From NCBI RefSeq assembly GCF_003075525.1, contig NZ_QDDR01000001.1, forward strand, positions 620,001 to 684,000: DNA of 64,000 nt, written 5' to 3'. The first letter of the stretch is position 1. Each line of letters begins with the position of its first letter. The position numbers and the translations under genes were made by a program. Shown here piece after piece: positions 44,510 to 52,250 of the stretch. The DNA is from Pararhodobacter aggregans (GTDB taxonomy: Bacteria > Pseudomonadota > Alphaproteobacteria > Rhodobacterales > Rhodobacteraceae). The notes beneath the pieces were generated by a model, which saw only the letters and a program-made list of their open reading frames with translations, had not been told where the DNA came from and made no database searches.

Positions 44510-44950
44510 ATGCCCGATGATCTGCTGATGCCCGGCCAAAGGATCGCGCGCGGCGTCTGCCGCCTGCTGCGCAGCCACGATTTCGCCTGCCTTGACGAGG
44601 TGGTGCCGAAGCCGGGCCTGCGCGTCGATGTCATGGCGCTGGGACCGAAGGGCGAGATCTGGGTGGTGGAATGCAAATCCTGCCGCGCCGATTTCACCTC
44701 GGACCGCAAATGGCAGGGCTATCTGGAATGGTGCGACCGCTTCTTCTGGGCCGTGCCGCCGGATTTCCCGACCGAGATCCTGCCGCTGGACAGCGGGGCC
44801 GGGCTGATCCTGGCCGATGATTACGGCGGTGAGATCCTGGGCCAAGGCGCCGAGACGCCACTGCCCGGCGCCCGGCGCAAGGCGATGACGCTGAAATTCG
44901 CCCGCATGGCGGCGCTGCGGCAACAGGGCTTGCGCGACCCGGGGCTGTGA
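44510..44950 (+). CDS. mmcB: MmcB family DNA-repair protein
   Basis: A 146-residue protein of the MmcB family, a restriction-endonuclease-fold DNA-repair protein in the mitomycin-C response of Caulobacter. Nuclease-like residues are seen in LRVDVMALGPKGEIWVVECKS (Asp, Glu, Lys). The DFTSDRKWQGYLEWCDRF segment is characteristic. The ATG at 44510 is taken; a GTG at 44504 would add two residues. It is convergent with the cytochrome c gene across a hairpin. Confidence 0.85.
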   Translation: MPDDLLMPGQRIARGVCRLLRSHDFACLDEVVPKPGLRVDVMALGPKGEIWVVECKSCRADFTSDRKWQGYLEWCDRFFWAVPPDFPTEILPLDSGAGLILADDYGGEILGQGAETPLPGARRKAMTLKFARMAALRQQGLRDPGL

Positions 44951-44956
44951 AACGCG

Positions 44957-44981
44957 AACGCCCCGCGCGGGGCGGGGCGTT
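44957..44981. terminator. Hairpin between convergent mmcB and cytochrome c genes
   Basis: AACGCCCC (44957-44964) pairs with GGGGCGTT (44974-44981) across a 9-nt loop. It lies between two convergent stops, so it can end both transcripts. T-runs are short. Confidence 0.65.
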
Positions 44982-45003
44982 GCACGGTCTTGGTGTGGCG
45001 CGC

Positions 45004-45447
45004 TTATTCGGCGGGCGCCGCTTCGGGCGAGACGCTGACCAGATAGGCCCACATATCCTCGGCGCCCGAGGCGAGGCGGTAGCTCATCGGCGAACGGACC
45101 GAGTTGTTGCCCAGATGCGCGCGCAGGAAGCCGGTGGGATCGGCGACATATTCCGCGAACAGATCCTCGGTCCAGACCTCGCCGCCTTCGGAGGCGGCCA
45201 GCTGGTGCAGCCCGTCCGAATAGCGGAACCCCTCGACCGAGGCCGGGGCGCGGCCCGGCAGGCCATAGAGGTTCGGCCCGGTGCGGCCGCCGCGCTGGAT
45301 AACCGTGCCGTCGTCGGCGACGATGGCATGGCACGAGCGGCAATTGCGCCACATGCCTTCGCCCGCGGCGGCATCGCCTTCGGCATGGGCAGCACCGGCG
45401 CCCAGCGACAGAAGCGCGGTGGCGGACAGGGTAAGGATCTTCATCAT
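45004..45447 (-). CDS. c-type cytochrome, soluble periplasmic
   Basis: A 147-residue protein. The signal peptide covers 1-22 (ending AHAE), a single haem-c site CRSCH lies at about 36-40, and axial Met is likely in SPMSYRL. It resembles class I cytochromes c2/c550 that shuttle electrons in the periplasm. No partner oxidase or dehydrogenase is beside it. The 134 bp before the next gene hold its promoter. Confidence 0.9.
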   Translation of the reverse strand: MMKILTLSATALLSLGAGAAHAEGDAAAGEGMWRNCRSCHAIVADDGTVIQRGGRTGPNLYGLPGRAPASVEGFRYSDGLHQLAASEGGEVWTEDLFAEYVADPTGFLRAHLGNNSVRSPMSYRLASGAEDMWAYLVSVSPEAAPAE

Positions 45448-45581
45448 GGCAACGCTCTCTCCGGCTGCGCGGGGCAGCGCTGCCCCGCAGATGGCTTTCG
45501 CTGCCCTCTATAGGCCCGGGGCGGCGCCCCGGTCTAGGGATTGCAGCGATATGTCACAGGTCGGTCACCGATGCCGCGGGC

Positions 45582-46436
45582 TCAGGCCTTCAGCCGGAAA
45601 CCGCGGCTGAGCCAGACCCAGGACAGCAGCGACAGGGCCAGCGCCGCCGCCCCGGTCACCGCCAGACCCAGCCAGGGCGAGCTGTCCGAGGCGCCGAGAT
45701 AGGCAAAGCGCGCGCCGTCGATCAGGTAGAAGAACGGGTTGGCGTGGCTGGCCGCGGCCATGGCGGGCGGCATCGCCTCGACCGAATAGAAGGTGCCGGA
45801 CAGGAACGACAGCGGCGTCACCACGAAATTGGTGATGGCGGCGATCTGGTCGAACTTGTTCGCCAGGATCCCGGCGACGATCCCCAGCGCCCCCAGAAGC
45901 GCCCCCGCCACCACGGTGATGGCCAGCAGCCACAGCGGATGCGCGGGCCAGAGGCCCAGCGTCAGCCCCACCGCCAGCACCATGACCACGGCGACCAGCA
46001 GCCCGCGGGCGATGCCCCCGGCCAGATAGCCCGCCAGCAGCTCGACCGGCGAAAGCGGCGGCATCAGCGTGTCGACGATCGACCCCATGACCTTGGAGCC
46101 GACGATCGAGGACGAGGTATTGGCGAAAGCGTTCTGGATCACCGACATCATCAGGATGCCGGGCACCAGGAAATGCAGGAAGGGCACGCCCATCACCGGG
46201 GGGCGCCCGCTCATCGCCAGCGAGAAGACGCCGAGGAACAGCGCCGCCGTCACCAGAGGCGCGGCGACGGTCTGCTGCCAGACGGCCAGGAAGCGGCGGA
46301 TCTCGCGCAGGGCCAGCGTCCAGGTGCCCAGCGTGTTGAACCGGCCGAAGCGACGCGCGCCCATGGCGCGAAGCGCGGTGATGCGCTGGGCGGCGGCGCT
46401 GGCGTCCGCATCGGGCGGGGTGACGGCATGGGTCAT
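45582..46436 (-). CDS. ABC-2-type transporter permease
   Basis: A 284-residue inner-membrane protein with six hydrophobic helices. It has the ABC-2 family motif TLALREIRRFLAVWQQTVAAPL near the N-terminus and PGILMMSVIQNAFANTSSSIVGSKVMGS. The start at 46436 is preferred (AGGAG 6 bp upstream). An upstream extension to 46616 is unlikely. No ATPase gene is adjacent, so the partner is unknown or distant. Exported substrates of such systems include polysaccharides and drugs. Confidence 0.87.
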   Translation of the reverse strand: MTHAVTPPDADASAAAQRITALRAMGARRFGRFNTLGTWTLALREIRRFLAVWQQTVAAPLVTAALFLGVFSLAMSGRPPVMGVPFLHFLVPGILMMSVIQNAFANTSSSIVGSKVMGSIVDTLMPPLSPVELLAGYLAGGIARGLLVAVVMVLAVGLTLGLWPAHPLWLLAITVVAGALLGALGIVAGILANKFDQIAAITNFVVTPLSFLSGTFYSVEAMPPAMAAASHANPFFYLIDGARFAYLGASDSSPWLGLAVTGAAALALSLLSWVWLSRGFRLKA

Positions 46437-46634
46437 GGACTTCTCCTTACTGGGGCCGGTTGCCGGGGGCGCAAAGGGGCCCTTCGCGGGCCCGGAAGCG
46501 GGGGCAGGCCTTGCCCTCGGCTGCGCCTCCTTGTATCTCACCCGCTCGCAGATAGAATAGGGACGATCGACGGCCAGTCCCGCGGTGCCATCTGGCGCCG
46601 CCCGGGCCGTCTTCACTCTTGCGGAGCGTCACGG

Positions 46635-47297
46635 ATGTCCTGGACCGACGAGCGGGTCGAATTGCTCAAGAAGATGTGGGCCGAAGGTAAATCGGCCTCG
46701 CAGATCGCCAAGGAGCTGGGCTCGGTGACGCGCAATGCCGTGATCGGCAAGGTGCACCGGCTGGGCCTGTCAAGCCGTGGTGGCGAAACCGAGGGGGCGG
46801 CGAGCCCCGCGGCGGCGGCCCCTGCGGCCAGCACCGCCTCCGCCGAGGCCGCGCCGCCGCCCGAGGCGGTCGTGCCTCAGGCCGCGTCGGCCCCGGCGGC
46901 CGAGCCCGAGCCCGAGGATGACGCGCCCGAGGCGCCGGAACCCGTGGCACCCCGCGCCGCGCCCGCCGCGCCTGCCGCCGCGCAGGGCGGGGTCGTGGCG
47001 CCGCTGGTGCCGGGCCGCCGTCCCATCGTGCCCGCCGGCCAGCCGCTGCCGCCGCAGCCCTCGGCCAATGAAATCTCGCCCGAGGCGCTGGCCACGGTGC
47101 GCGAGGTCGAGAAGACCGCGCGCAAGCTCAGCCTGATGGAATTGACCGAACGGACCTGCAAATGGCCGATCGGCGATCCGGCGACGGATGAATTCTGGTT
47201 CTGCGGCCTGCCGTCGGTGGCGGGCAAACCCTATTGCGAGGCGCATGTCTCGGTGGCGTTCCAGCCGATGCAGGCGCGCCGCGACCGTCGCCGCTGA
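46635..47297 (+). CDS. gcrA: GcrA cell-cycle transcription regulator
   Basis: A 220-residue protein beginning MSWTDERVELLKKMWAEGKSASQIAKELG, the conserved GcrA DNA-binding domain, followed by VTRNAVIGKVHRLGLS. The middle is a long Ala/Pro-rich linker (about 60-140). A C-terminal domain interacts with sigma-70 and has Cys residues (TCKWPIGDP, FWFCGLP, PYCEAH). GcrA binds methylated GANTC promoters to drive the S-phase programme in alphaproteobacteria. It is divergent from the ABC permease. Confidence 0.94.
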   Translation: MSWTDERVELLKKMWAEGKSASQIAKELGSVTRNAVIGKVHRLGLSSRGGETEGAASPAAAAPAASTASAEAAPPPEAVVPQAASAPAAEPEPEDDAPEAPEPVAPRAAPAAPAAAQGGVVAPLVPGRRPIVPAGQPLPPQPSANEISPEALATVREVEKTARKLSLMELTERTCKWPIGDPATDEFWFCGLPSVAGKPYCEAHVSVAFQPMQARRDRRR

Positions 47298-47308
47298 ACC
47301 ATGACCCG

Positions 47309-47332
47309 CGCCGCGGCCTCAGGGCCGCGGCG
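47309..47332. terminator. Perfect hairpin between gcrA and the lrp-like gene
   Basis: A 10-bp perfect stem CGCCGCGGCC (47309-47318) with loop TCAG pairs with 47323-47332. It lies between convergent stops. It has no T-run, so it may act as a boundary or a transcript-stabilising structure. Confidence 0.6.
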
Positions 47333-47349
47333 TGTCAGCCGACCGCCCC

Positions 47350-47802
47350 TCAGCCAAGCGGTGGCACATAGGCGTCGGCCACCGGCGAGGACATCGCCAC
47401 CACCGCATGCGAGCGGCCGACCTGACCCGCTGCCTTCAGCTCGGTCATGAAATCCTCGAGCGCGGCCAGCGATTCCACCCGCACTTTCAGCAGATAGCGC
47501 CATTCGCCCGTCACGTGATGGCATTCGATGACCCGCGGGTCCTGGCTGGCCTGCGCGTGCAGCTTGGCCTCGTCGCCGGTTTCGGCGAGCGTTGCCCAGA
47601 CAAAGGCCAGGATCGCCCGGTTCAGCGCCGCCGGATCCACCTCGACCGTGAAGCGCCGGATCACGCCGCGCGCCACCAGCCGCCGGATCCGCTCGTTCAC
47701 CGCAGAAGGCGACAGGCCGACATGGGCGCCGATGTCGGCCAGTGCGCGCCGAGCATCGGCCGCAAGCAGTTGAAGAATGGTTTCGTCAATAGAATTCATC
47801 AT
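47350..47802 (-). CDS. Lrp/AsnC-family transcriptional regulator
   Basis: A 150-residue regulator with an N-terminal HTH (LLAADARRALADIGAHVGLSPSAVNERIRRL) and a C-terminal RAM ligand-binding domain (about 65-150). The start at 47802 gives the usual MMNSIDETI opening. It probably senses an amino acid. It is convergent with gcrA, and no obvious target operon is beside it. Confidence 0.88.
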   Translation of the reverse strand: MMNSIDETILQLLAADARRALADIGAHVGLSPSAVNERIRRLVARGVIRRFTVEVDPAALNRAILAFVWATLAETGDEAKLHAQASQDPRVIECHHVTGEWRYLLKVRVESLAALEDFMTELKAAGQVGRSHAVVAMSSPVADAYVPPLG

Positions 47803-47933
47803 CGCCGGAAAACCCGAAGTTCCTAGGGTTATCGCGCGATTTTTGCAATTTGCAAGCGTCCTGAACACTCGGGCCCCGGATTGTCGGCGGCTCTTGCCCT
47901 CTGCCCGCCGAGGCGCTATCCCTGCAGCACCTG

Positions 47934-48007
47934 GCGGGTATGGTGTAGTGGTAGCGCCTCAGCCTTCCAAGCTGATGGGGCGGGTTCGATTCCCGCTACC
48001 CGCTCCA
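47934..48007 (+). tRNA. tRNA-Gly(TCC)
   Basis: A 74-nt tRNA with encoded CCA. The acceptor stem GCGGGTA pairs with TACCCGC, the anticodon stem is TCAGC/GCTGA with loop CTTCCAA (anticodon TCC), and the T arm is GCGGG-TTCGATT-CCCGC. The D-loop GTGTAGTGGTAGC is normal. It lies in an otherwise empty gap between the lrp-like and GNAT genes. No repeated 3'-end copy (attachment site) was seen in the window. Confidence 0.97.
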
Positions 48008-48020
48008 GGTTGTTCCCCGA

Positions 48021-48875
48021 TCATGCGTTGCAACCGGCCGCATCTGACGGGCCAATCCCCGCAACCATCTGACGCAGCGCCGTTTCCTGCGCGGTCCCGG
48101 CCAGCACGGGATGCACCAGCAGCGCAGTCTCCCGCCCCAGCAGCACCAGGCCCAGAGCGCGGCGTGTGTCGTCCTCGATGACGAAAAGCCCGGTCGAGGG
48201 GCGGCGGCAGCGGTGGGTTTCCAGGAAAGCGGCGATGCCCTCGGCGCCGGGCCACAACGCGGCCCCGGCTGATCCGGGGCGGGGCAGCAGCAGGGCCATC
48301 AGGCCCGCGTCCCGGGCCGTGGCCGGACGCAGGCGGAAGGCGCCGGACTCACGCAGCGGCGCGTTCAGGACGAGCCATTGTTCGGGCGTCAGGTGGAAGT
48401 CCTGGCAGGGCTCGGCCCGGCCGGTCGCCTGAAAGAACATCCGCCGCCCCCGGGGAGCGCGCGAAAAGCCGAGCCGGAGAAGCAGCGCCTCGGAGGCCGC
48501 GTTGCCCTCGCGCACCGTGGCGACCAGCGGCGCCCCGCCGCTCGCGACATGGGCCGTGATCGCAGCGCCCAGCGCGCGCGTCATGATCCCCCGCCCGCCC
48601 TGCGAGGGCGCCAGCCAGTACCAGAGCGCAGGCGCGATCCGCAGGCAGCCCGCCGGCTGGCCCTCCAGTTCCAGCACCCGCACCCCCTCGGCCGGATCCT
48701 CGGCCAGCGCCAGCAGCGCCTCGGCCTCGACCCGGGTGAAGGGCTGCGGCACGGCGGCCAGCCAGGGCGCGACCCTGGGGTCCGAGAGCTGCGCGCTGAG
48801 CGCGGGCAGGTCACCGGGCACAAGGGGGCGCAGGCGGCCATCGGGCAGCGGCAGGGTCAGGGGGAAAGCGGGCAT
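48021..48875 (-). CDS. GNAT-family N-acetyltransferase
   Basis: A 284-residue protein. The first part (about 10-165) is a RimJ/RimL-type GNAT domain with YWLAPSQGGRGIMTRAL as the acetyl-CoA-binding motif and NAASEALLLRLGF following. The second half (about 175-284) resembles another, degenerate GNAT-like fold with no clear acetyl-CoA motif. The acceptor is unknown. Its 3' end lies 13 bp from the tRNA-Gly. Confidence 0.82.
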   Translation of the reverse strand: MPAFPLTLPLPDGRLRPLVPGDLPALSAQLSDPRVAPWLAAVPQPFTRVEAEALLALAEDPAEGVRVLELEGQPAGCLRIAPALWYWLAPSQGGRGIMTRALGAAITAHVASGGAPLVATVREGNAASEALLLRLGFSRAPRGRRMFFQATGRAEPCQDFHLTPEQWLVLNAPLRESGAFRLRPATARDAGLMALLLPRPGSAGAALWPGAEGIAAFLETHRCRRPSTGLFVIEDDTRRALGLVLLGRETALLVHPVLAGTAQETALRQMVAGIGPSDAAGCNA

Positions 48876-49223
48876 CGGGCGCTCCGTCTCTGGCGGCGGT
48901 CAGCCCAGCCTGTGCCGATCGGGGCGGGCGAATCAAGCCGGTGATTCGCCTTGCCGCGCCGCATGCGCGGATTTGCTGCATCGCAGAAAATTTCAGGTGA
49001 CACAGAGCGTTACGCTTGCCGGAGGCGAGTGTAAAATTCCGTTACATCTTTCACGCCCCGCGCGGGCGGATCGTCGGAAAACTGCCGAAAAGCTGCGGAT
49101 TCATTTGCGTCAGATCCCCCTTTTTGCACACTGAGGGCCTGTCGAAACTTCGGTTGTCCAAGGGAGGTGGGGCCGTTGATCGAACCCAGAAAGCGACGCT
49201 GCATCGCAGCGGCGCCCGGTCTT
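48876..49223. other. 348-bp intergenic region, no gene recognised
   Basis: This is the gap between the GNAT start and the hypothetical gene at 49224-49520. It contains GCGTTACGC at about 49010, a 17-codon minus-strand ORF near 49075-49110 (MNPQLFGSFPTIRPRGA) with no ribosome-binding site, and no promoter I can assign with confidence. Confidence 0.4.
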
Positions 49224-49520
49224 TCAATGCAGTTTTCGCGGGCCGCCCGGGCGGCCGATGCCCTGGGGCAGCTGGTCCCAGATGGCCGAGAGATCGCCCG
49301 CCATCCCGGCATGCACCCGGCTCAGGATCCGGTCCTTGCGGCCCGGTTCCAGCCCGTCCAGCGCCCGCCGCGCGGCCAGCAGGTCCAGCGGCGCGCCGGT
49401 TTCCAGCGCGCGTTTCGCGGCCTGCGTCACCGCGTCGGTCTCGCTGTCGGGGGGCGGGCCGTCCTCGGCCAGAACCTGCACCAGCAGGGTGAAGAAGCGC
49501 GTGTCGACGGGGTCCATCAT
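49224..49520 (-). CDS. Hypothetical helical protein (98 aa)
   Basis: A 98-residue, mostly helical protein starting MMDPVDTRFFTLLVQVLAEDG. It has no transmembrane segment, signal or known motif. It is divergent, by 49 bp, from the coiled-coil gene at 49570, which suggests a shared control region. It belongs to the unrecognised block 49.2-52.2 kb. Confidence 0.6.
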   Translation of the reverse strand: MMDPVDTRFFTLLVQVLAEDGPPPDSETDAVTQAAKRALETGAPLDLLAARRALDGLEPGRKDRILSRVHAGMAGDLSAIWDQLPQGIGRPGGPRKLH

Positions 49521-49569
49521 CGGCCGGTTCCTTTCCTCGGAAGGCCCGCGCCCCATACAGGAGGCCGCC

Positions 49570-49866
49570 ATGACCGGTCAACACGCCCGCAGCCTTGAGG
49601 CGATCCTGCAAGACCGCCTGCGGCTCGCGCAGGACATCGCCGCCGCCAATCGCGAGCATCTGCGGCTGGTGCAGATCGCGCGGGGCCTCGAGGTGCTGGC
49701 GCTGAAGGAAGACCGCGACGGCGAGGCGACGGCGGCGCTCGGGGCCGAACAGGAGACCAGCCACCGGGCGCTCGACGACAGTCTCGAAACCCTCAACCGG
49801 CTGGATGCCATGCTGGCGGGCCTCGATGACGAGCTTGCCCGCGCGATGAAAGGACAGATCCGATGA
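49570..49866 (+). CDS. Small coiled-coil protein, unknown
   Basis: A 98-residue protein with heptad-rich helices (LEAILQDRLRLAQDIAAANREH and TSHRALDDSLETLNRLDAML). It has no Cys and no membrane segment. CAGGAGG lies 6 bp before the ATG. It overlaps the following WD40-like gene by four bases, so the two are co-translated. It may be an adaptor binding the beta-propeller. Confidence 0.65.
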   Translation: MTGQHARSLEAILQDRLRLAQDIAAANREHLRLVQIARGLEVLALKEDRDGEATAALGAEQETSHRALDDSLETLNRLDAMLAGLDDELARAMKGQIR

Positions 49867-50999
49867 ACATGGAGAAACCCCCGCAGGCGACGAGCCTCTT
49901 CGAGCTCCTGGCGCGGCGCTGGTCGCTGGGCGCGCCGGTCCGGCAGGTGCTGGCTAATGCCGCGGGCACGGCGGTGGTGGCCCTGCTGGAGGACGGGCAG
50001 CTCGCCTTCCTGCGGATGGAGGATGCCGAGAGCCCGGAAAAGCGCCTGAGGATGGAGCTGGACAGCGGCCGCATGACGATCCGCCCGCGCGAGCAGCCCT
50101 TGCCCGCGCCGCTGTTGAGCGAGGGGCCGGTGGCGGCGCCCGGCCTGCCGGTGGTCCGCTGCGGCGAGCAGGGTTTCGCCTTCGTCCATGCCCGCGGCTC
50201 CGAGGTCTGGCACGCCACCGCGCGCGGCCAATTGCTGCGCAAGGCCACGCTCAACGGCGTGACGATCACCGCGCTGGCCGCCCGGCCGCAGGCGCAACAG
50301 CTGGTCGTGGCGCAGGAGGGCGGGCAGGTCACGCTGCTGAATGAGGAATGGGGCGAGGTGATCGCCACCAGCACGCTGGCGCATCCGGTGGCGCGGCTTG
50401 CGATCTCGGCCGACGGGGCGCGGATCGCCTGCTGGGGGCCGGGGCAGGTGACGATCCTGCGGGGCGACCTCACGGCGCAGGTGCAGGTCGCGGTCGAGGG
50501 CAGCGCGCTCACGCTTGCCTTTTCGCCGGACGGTCGCTGGCTGGCTGGGGGCTGCGCCGAGAAGGCGCTGTTTCTGGTCGATCTGGCGGCGGCAAAGGCC
50601 GACCGGATCGTCGATTTCCCCGACGCGGTGAAGACCGCGGCCTTCTGTGCCGCCTCGAACGCGCTGATCGCTTCGGGCGCCTATCGCGTGGTCGGCTGGC
50701 AGGGGCCGGACCTGCCCTTCGGCGAGCACGGCGGCACCGCGCTTTCCACCGGCCGCCCGGGCCTGATCCCGGTCGAGGTACTGGCCCCTCAGCCCGGCCG
50801 CGCGCTCTGTGCGGTGGGCTATGCCAACGGGCTGGTGGTGCTGGGCCGGATCGGCGAGCGCGACGAGCTGATGCTGGCCGAGGGGCAGGGCAAGCCGGTC
50901 ACGGCGCTGGCCTGGACCCAGGACGGCGCGCATCTGGCGATCGGCGGGGCGGACGGCTCCGTCGCCATCGCCACCTTCCCGAAATCCATGTTCAAATAA
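49863..50999 (+). CDS. WD40-like beta-propeller protein
   Basis: A 378-residue cytoplasmic protein built of WD40-like blades, for example LAISADGARIACWGPGQVTIL, LAFSPDGRWLAGGCAEKALFLVDL and LAWTQDGAHLAIGGADGSVAI. About seven repeats are recognisable, and no catalytic domain is attached. Beta-propellers serve as interaction platforms. It sits between a coiled-coil gene (four-base overlap) and a 59-residue helical gene, with no known partner. Confidence 0.75.
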   Translation: MNMEKPPQATSLFELLARRWSLGAPVRQVLANAAGTAVVALLEDGQLAFLRMEDAESPEKRLRMELDSGRMTIRPREQPLPAPLLSEGPVAAPGLPVVRCGEQGFAFVHARGSEVWHATARGQLLRKATLNGVTITALAARPQAQQLVVAQEGGQVTLLNEEWGEVIATSTLAHPVARLAISADGARIACWGPGQVTILRGDLTAQVQVAVEGSALTLAFSPDGRWLAGGCAEKALFLVDLAAAKADRIVDFPDAVKTAAFCAASNALIASGAYRVVGWQGPDLPFGEHGGTALSTGRPGLIPVEVLAPQPGRALCAVGYANGLVVLGRIGERDELMLAEGQGKPVTALAWTQDGAHLAIGGADGSVAIATFPKSMFK

Positions 51000-51019
51000 C
51001 CCCCAACAGCGAGGCAGAC

Positions 51020-51199
51020 ATGACCCAAGCCCTTACCAATGAAGAGAAAAGCAAGGACGAATTCTTTCAGGCGCTGGCCCGCGTCGCCGAAGACATGGTC
51101 GAGAAACACGGCAAGGAATTCGCCTCGGGCGCGCTGATCCTGGCCGCGCAATGGGTGGCGCAGAACCGGATCGGCAAAAAGGACGACCCGATGCACTAA
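51020..51199 (+). CDS. Small helical protein (59 aa)
   Basis: A 59-residue charged protein, MTQALTNEEKSKDEFFQALA onwards, with a helix-turn-helix-like helical profile and a basic tail. GAGGCAG lies just upstream. It is 20 bp after the WD40-like gene and its stop overlaps by four bases the convergent gene at 51196-52155. No family is known. Confidence 0.6.
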   Translation: MTQALTNEEKSKDEFFQALARVAEDMVEKHGKEFASGALILAAQWVAQNRIGKKDDPMH

Positions 51200-52155
51200 T
51201 GCCGCGCCGTGGCCCGGGCCTGTGGCGGCTCGGGCGCGGTCAGGCTGTGCAGCTGGTTCACCACAATCGCGTTCATCGGCGCCGCCAGCGCCGCCAGCCC
51301 GCCCGTTCCCTCGGTTCGGGCGGCGGCCCCGGCCTCGATCAGCAGATCGGTGAAGGCGGGTTCGATCAATTGCGCGAAGGCACAGAGTTCATGCACCCGG
51401 AAGGTCGCGAAATAGAGGCTGTCGTCGTTGAGCAGGCTGTCGGGGCCGCGCGTCTCGGGCAGGCGGGTCTGCAACGCATTGCTGTGGACCGCGGCGCCCA
51501 GCGTGGCCAGCACCTGCCGCCGCCAGCCCGCATATTCGGTATCGGCAGAATGGTCGATGCCCACGGCATAGAGGCGTTCGGACACGGTCTTGAAGGCCCG
51601 GCCCCCGGCGATGTGGCGGCGCCAGAAATCGCTCGCCTCCTCGACAGTGCGGCAATCGGCAAAGGTCTGGGCCAGCTTCGGCCGCACCAGCAGCACCAGC
51701 GCCATATCGGCGTCTTCCGACACCGAACGGGCGATCTGCATGGCGGGCATCGGCAGCCCGGTCAGAGCCAGCAGCCGCAGCGCCGCCAGCTGGTCGGTCA
51801 GCCGCGCGGTGAGGCCCGCGAGCCCCTGCCATTGCGCGGCACTGAGGCCGGCGACCTGATGGCCGTGGCCGGCATGCGCCGCGGCATGCAGGGCCCGGAC
51901 CCAGAGCAGGCACTGGTCGAACAGGAACACCAGATCGACGCCCGCGCTGTTCGCCGCCAGTTCCATCCGGGGCACGGGGCGGAAGCCGGGCACCGGCCGC
52001 AGGCCCAGCCGCCAGGCGCGGTCGAAATCGAGGCCGCTGGCCGACCACAGCTGTTTCACCCGCGCCAGAAGCTGGGGCGAGAGGCCGGGGTAGCTGAGTT
52101 CGGGCGGCGCGGTGTCGAGGGGAAGTACGCCGCCGCCGGGATCGGACAAGGTCAT
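51196..52155 (-). CDS. Unrecognised 319-aa helical protein
   Basis: A 319-residue, Ala/Leu-rich helical protein with no signal peptide or membrane helix. Notable features are a His-rich segment (HAAAHAGHGH, about 90-99) and a second half containing VGIDHSADTEYAGWRR and HSNALQTRL. These could supply metal ligands, but no family is recognised. The start at 52155 (MTLSDPGGGV) is taken. It is divergent from rpoN with 95 bp between. Confidence 0.6.
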   Translation of the reverse strand: MTLSDPGGGVLPLDTAPPELSYPGLSPQLLARVKQLWSASGLDFDRAWRLGLRPVPGFRPVPRMELAANSAGVDLVFLFDQCLLWVRALHAAAHAGHGHQVAGLSAAQWQGLAGLTARLTDQLAALRLLALTGLPMPAMQIARSVSEDADMALVLLVRPKLAQTFADCRTVEEASDFWRRHIAGGRAFKTVSERLYAVGIDHSADTEYAGWRRQVLATLGAAVHSNALQTRLPETRGPDSLLNDDSLYFATFRVHELCAFAQLIEPAFTDLLIEAGAAARTEGTGGLAALAAPMNAIVVNQLHSLTAPEPPQARATARH

Positions 52156-52250
52156 CGGCCAGCCATGCGTTGGGTCGGTGCGTGAAGGATAGACTGGCCC
52201 TCGCCGCGATGGCCAGCGCTTTGTGAAGACTGGAACAACAGGGGAAAAGG

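Noticed and set aside
47934-48007. tRNA-Gly as an integration site for a genomic island
   Set aside because: No duplicated tRNA 3' end, integrase gene or composition break was found in the following 16 kb.
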